Below, piece after piece: positions 22,684-25,650 of a stretch of 25,650 nt of DNA. Both the position numbers and the translations under genes were made by a program. This DNA comes from an uncultured Prevotella sp. (GTDB taxonomy: Bacteria; Bacteroidota; Bacteroidia; Bacteroidales; Bacteroidaceae). Each line of letters begins with the position of its first letter. The stretch's first letter is position 1. The notes under the pieces are model-generated. The model was not told where the DNA came from. It ran no database searches and was given only the letters and a program-made list of their open reading frames with translations. Location: the NCBI GenBank assembly GCA_900545525.1, contig UQZX01000033.1, positions 1-25,650 on the forward strand, read 5' to 3'.

Positions 22684-25308
22684 TCAGCTTCTGACTATTT
22701 TCTTGATTTCGTTCAACTTGTTCAGCGCCTCCACAGGAGTGAGGTTGTCTATGTCAAGTCCGAGAATTTCGTCGCGCACCTGACACAGCACGGGATCGTC
22801 GAGCTGGAAGAAGTTAAGCTGAGTGTCTTCGTTACAAGCCTTGAGCTTGTCCATGGCAGGACGGTCAACCCTGCCCTCGCCCACGTTCTCATTCTCAAGC
22901 TGCTTCAATATGCTGTTGGCACGGTCAACAATGCTCTTGGGCATTCCGGCAATCTGTGCCACATGTATGCCGAACGAGTGTTCAGAGCCGCCGCGCTCCA
23001 GCTTGCGCACAAAGACCACCTTGTTGCCGACTTCCTTCACCGACACATTGTAGTTCTTTATCCGCTCAAAGTTTTTCTCCATCTCGTTCAGCTCATGATA
23101 GTGCGTGGCAAAGAGCGTGCGGGCATGAGCCTTCGTATTTTCATGCAGATACTCCACTATCGCCCAGGCAATGGATATGCCGTCGTAAGTTGACGTTCCC
23201 CTGCCAAGCTCGTCGAAGAGAACGAGGCTGCGCCCGGTGACGTTGTTAAGTATGTTTGCCGCCTCGGTCATCTCCACCATGAACGTAGATTCTCCTAAGG
23301 AAATGTTGTCCGACGCACCCACACGCGTGAAAATCTTGTCCACCATGCCTATGTGGGCACTGTCGGCAGGCACAAAACAGCCTATTTGGGCAAGCAGCAC
23401 GATGAGTGCCGTCTGGCGGAGCAGAGCCGACTTACCCGCCATGTTGGGACCCGTTATTATCATTATCTGCTGTCCCGAAGTGTCAAGGTATATGTCGTTA
23501 GGCACATACTCCTCCCCCACCGGCAGCTGCGTCTCTATCACCGGATGCCTTCCGCCCTTGATGTCCAGCGCGGTGTCCGTGCCGCTTATTGCCGGACGTA
23601 CATAAGAATGTTCCACAGCCGTCTTGGCAAAAGACATGAGACAGTCGAGACGGGCTATCACGGCAGCATTCTCCTGTATGTCGTGCAGATACTCCTGCAT
23701 GTCCGTAACAAAGTCGTTGAACAGCTTTGTCTCTATCTGCAGTATGCGGTCCTCGGCACCGAGTATCTTCTCTTCATATTCCTTAAGCTCCTGTGTGATA
23801 TAACGCTCGGCGTTGGCAAGCGTCTGCTTTCTCACCCATTCTTCCGGAACCTTGTCCTTATATATGTTCCGTACCTCAAGATAATAGCCGAAAACGTTGT
23901 TGTATCCTATCTTAAGGCTTGATATCCCCGTTTCCTGTATCTCGCGCTCCTGTATCTTCAGAAGATAGTCCTTGCCGCTGTAGGCTATGTCACGAAGCTC
24001 GTCAAGCTCCTTGCTCACGCCGCTTCTTATCACATGCCCCTTGCTCACAATCACCGGCGGGTCGCTCTCTATCTCGCGTGATATACGGTCGCGAAGCTCT
24101 GTGCAAAGGCTCATCTTCATGCCCATGTCGTGCAGGGTGCCGTCGCCGGCAGCCATACACGCATTCTTTATAGGCTCTATTGCCTGAAGCGACGTCATGA
24201 GCTGTACCACATCACGCGGCGACACGCGGTGTGCGGCAACCTTTGACACGATACGTTCAAGATCGCCAATCTTTCCAAGATACCCGTCTATAAGCTCCCT
24301 GAAATTAATGTCGCGGAAGAAATACTCGACGACATCAAGCCTGCTGTCTATTATCTTCTCATCTTTAAGCGGGAACACCATCCACCGCTTCAGCAGCCGG
24401 GCACCCATCGGCGACACCGTGCGGTCTATTACATCGAGCAGCGACGTGCCGCCCTCCTGCATGGAATAAAGCAGTTCGAGCGAACGTATGGTAAACTTGT
24501 CGAGCCTTACATACCGCTCCTCTTCTATGCGCGAAAGCGATGTGATGTGTCCTATCTGTGTGTGGAGCGTCAGTTCGAGATACTGCAATATCGCCCCGGC
24601 AGCCGTAATGCCACTGTGAAGATGGTCCACGCCGAAGCCCTTGAGGTTCTTCACGCCGAAATGGCGCAGGAGTTTCTGACGTGCCGTCTGCTCCGTAAAA
24701 GCCCACTCTTCCATTTCAAAAGTGAAGAAGCGCGTGCCGAAAAAGCGGCAGAAGTCGCTGCGCCTGCCTCTCTCGAAAAGCACTTCCTTGGGCGAAAAGT
24801 TTGTAAGCAGCTTTTCTATATAGTCGTATGAACCCTCGTCGGTGATAAACTCGCCGGTAGATATGTCAAGGAAGGCAACACCGCATGCACCCTTGCCGAA
24901 GTGTATTGCCGCAAGAAAGTTGTTCTCCTTATAGTTAAGCACATTGTCGCTTATTGCCACACCGGGCGTAACCAGCTCCGTTATTCCCCTCTTCACCAGT
25001 TTTTTGGTAAGCTTCGGGTCTTCCAGCTGGTCGCACACGGCAACCCTCCTGCCTGCCCTCACGAGCTTTGGCAGATAGGTGTCGAGGGCATGATGCGGAA
25101 ATCCCGCCATCTCCGTGGTTTTCTTTCCGGCTGTATTATTTCGTCTCGTAAGAGTTATGCCGAGTATGCGGCTGGCATCCACGGCATCTTCACAGTAAGT
25201 TTCATAGAAATCACCGCAACGGAACAGCAGTATCGCATCAGGATGTTCAGCCTTGAACGAGAAAAACTGCTGCATCATCGGTGTCAGTCCTTTATCTTTT
25301 GCCGACAT
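22684..25308 (-). CDS. mutS: DNA mismatch repair protein MutS
   Basis: An 874-residue mismatch-recognition ATPase. Domain order is complete: the N-terminal mismatch-binding motif GDFYETY (Phe-Tyr-Glu near 34-36), connector and lever/clamp domains with RSLELLYSMQEGGTSLLDVI, then the ATPase: Walker A GPNMAGKSALLRQTA, the STFMVEMTEAANIL segment, Walker B LVLFDELGRGTSTYDGI and the ATHYHEL histidine motif. MutS dimers find mispairs and recruit MutL. The frame is open upstream to 25362, but MSAKDKGLTPMMQQFF at 25306-25308 is the conserved opening and follows the promoter at the right distance. It is a single-gene unit, convergent with the lysozyme gene. Nothing appears damaged. Confidence 0.97.
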   Translation of the reverse strand: MSAKDKGLTPMMQQFFSFKAEHPDAILLFRCGDFYETYCEDAVDASRILGITLTRRNNTAGKKTTEMAGFPHHALDTYLPKLVRAGRRVAVCDQLEDPKLTKKLVKRGITELVTPGVAISDNVLNYKENNFLAAIHFGKGACGVAFLDISTGEFITDEGSYDYIEKLLTNFSPKEVLFERGRRSDFCRFFGTRFFTFEMEEWAFTEQTARQKLLRHFGVKNLKGFGVDHLHSGITAAGAILQYLELTLHTQIGHITSLSRIEEERYVRLDKFTIRSLELLYSMQEGGTSLLDVIDRTVSPMGARLLKRWMVFPLKDEKIIDSRLDVVEYFFRDINFRELIDGYLGKIGDLERIVSKVAAHRVSPRDVVQLMTSLQAIEPIKNACMAAGDGTLHDMGMKMSLCTELRDRISREIESDPPVIVSKGHVIRSGVSKELDELRDIAYSGKDYLLKIQEREIQETGISSLKIGYNNVFGYYLEVRNIYKDKVPEEWVRKQTLANAERYITQELKEYEEKILGAEDRILQIETKLFNDFVTDMQEYLHDIQENAAVIARLDCLMSFAKTAVEHSYVRPAISGTDTALDIKGGRHPVIETQLPVGEEYVPNDIYLDTSGQQIMIITGPNMAGKSALLRQTALIVLLAQIGCFVPADSAHIGMVDKIFTRVGASDNISLGESTFMVEMTEAANILNNVTGRSLVLFDELGRGTSTYDGISIAWAIVEYLHENTKAHARTLFATHYHELNEMEKNFERIKNYNVSVKEVGNKVVFVRKLERGGSEHSFGIHVAQIAGMPKSIVDRANSILKQLENENVGEGRVDRPAMDKLKACNEDTQLNFFQLDDPVLCQVRDEILGLDIDNLTPVEALNKLNEIKKIVRS

Positions 25309-25366
25309 ATAAAACAAGTGTCTTTTAAGTATTTTCCATGCCCTGAAAACGGGCAAAGTCAATATG

Positions 25367-25397
25367 CAAAGTTAGCTTTTTTCCACGAAAAGGCAAA
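25367..25397 (-). promoter_or_regulatory. Promoter of mutS
   Basis: Minus-strand TAACTTTG (25374-25367) matches the -7 consensus, and a TTTG -33 box (25397-25394) lies 19 bp upstream, the normal Bacteroidetes spacing. It sits about 60 bp before the mutS ATG and is the best promoter in the window. Confidence 0.7.
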
Positions 25398-25493
25398 ACT
25401 TTTAATTTTCTAAAAACATAAATCATGGTCTTTGCATGGGCATTTTGTGTAATTATATATTATGAAGTTAAAGAAATTATGGGAAGTTAGAGG

Positions 25494-25650
25494 AAGTTAA
25501 AGGACAAATGATTTAATTGGGAGAAAAGGTAATAAGAAGTATATACCTTAACGTGAGTTCTATGAATATTACCAACCACCCCTGCCCCTCCTTTAGAAAA
25601 GGAGGGGACGCAGGCGCAGGCATTGTATATAGACATTTGTCCTTTAACTT
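25494..25650. repeat. Outer inverted repeat enclosing the right hairpin repeat
   Basis: aagttaaaggacaaatg (25494-25510) is perfectly complementary to the last 17 bases of the window (25634-25650). The copy of the window-flanking repeat lies inside this pair. Left of it, gaagtta occurs three times (25464, 25483, 25493). No gene is seen from 25309 to the end. Confidence 0.75.
25548..25625. repeat. Right copy of the window-flanking inverted repeat
   Basis: This is the inverted counterpart of bases 1-78 (74 of 78 identical, no indel). It keeps the same hairpin: cccctccttt at 25585-25594, a 3-base loop, and aaaggagggg at 25598-25607. The sequence difference in the loop (tcc at the left end, and aga here read on the plus strand) shows that the two copies have diverged a little. 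Confidence 0.85.

Noticed and set aside
25309..25362. Upstream extension of MutS
   Set aside because: MSAKDKGLTPMMQQFF is the normal family opening; the extension abuts the promoter -7 box.

Overview
The window looks like a piece of a Bacteroidales chromosome, most probably Prevotella/Segatella-like. The signs are: -7 promoter boxes of the Bacteroidetes form TAnnTTTG, no clear Shine-Dalgarno sequences before starts, several lipoproteins with Bacteroidetes-style signal peptides, and typical families (tandem FKBP isomerases, YitT/DUF2179, OmpA-like lipoprotein, Ino1-type inositol phosphate synthase, type II glutaminyl cyclase). The genus is inferred from remembered protein style, not from a search.

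Layout. 1-367 is non-coding and packed with repeats. 368-5751 carries three minus-strand genes: an OPT-family transporter, a YitT-family membrane protein and a secreted helix-hairpin-helix protein that ends like an outer-membrane barrel. 5991-8468 is a plus-strand run of three FKBP-type peptidyl-prolyl isomerases, one apparently cytoplasmic, one lipoprotein and one periplasmic. 8754-11024 pairs an Lrp/AsnC regulator with a fused peptidase (C26 glutamine-amidotransferase-like domain plus M19 dipeptidase). 11086-13869 is an AT-rich two-gene restriction-modification unit whose methyltransferase fuses a beta-class and an alpha-class domain. 13949-16501 holds a type II glutaminyl cyclase-like M28 lipoprotein, a small unknown protein and an OmpA-like lipoprotein. 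16689-18859 (minus) holds a MalY/PatB-type aminotransferase and a DUF3737 beta-helix protein. 19095-22617 (plus) is a tightly overlapping trio: inositol-3-phosphate synthase, an unknown membrane-anchored protein, and a MORN-repeat/GH25 lysozyme lipoprotein. 22684-25308 (minus) is mutS. 25309-25650 is promoter plus repeats.

The least ordinary signal is in the intergenic DNA. Five loci (A 266-353, B 3579-3690, C 8490-8628, D 16565-16700, E 17900-17994) contain short arrays with a strict 9-bp period. In A-D the unit is an 8-bp perfect or near palindrome plus one spacer base (consensus roughly CYWATWRG+N, e.g. cctatagg-a, cttataag-a, ccaattgg-g). B, C and D are enclosed by long inverted arms (27 of 27 bp in B, 48 of 48 bp in C, about 40 bp in D). 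B shares arm or flank sequence with C and with D, so these are copies of one element type. In addition, a 78-bp sequence at base 1 reappears inverted at 25548-25625 (74 of 78 identical), so the whole window lies between inverted copies of a hairpin-bearing repeat.

No tRNA, rRNA, CRISPR array, transposase or integrase was recognised.
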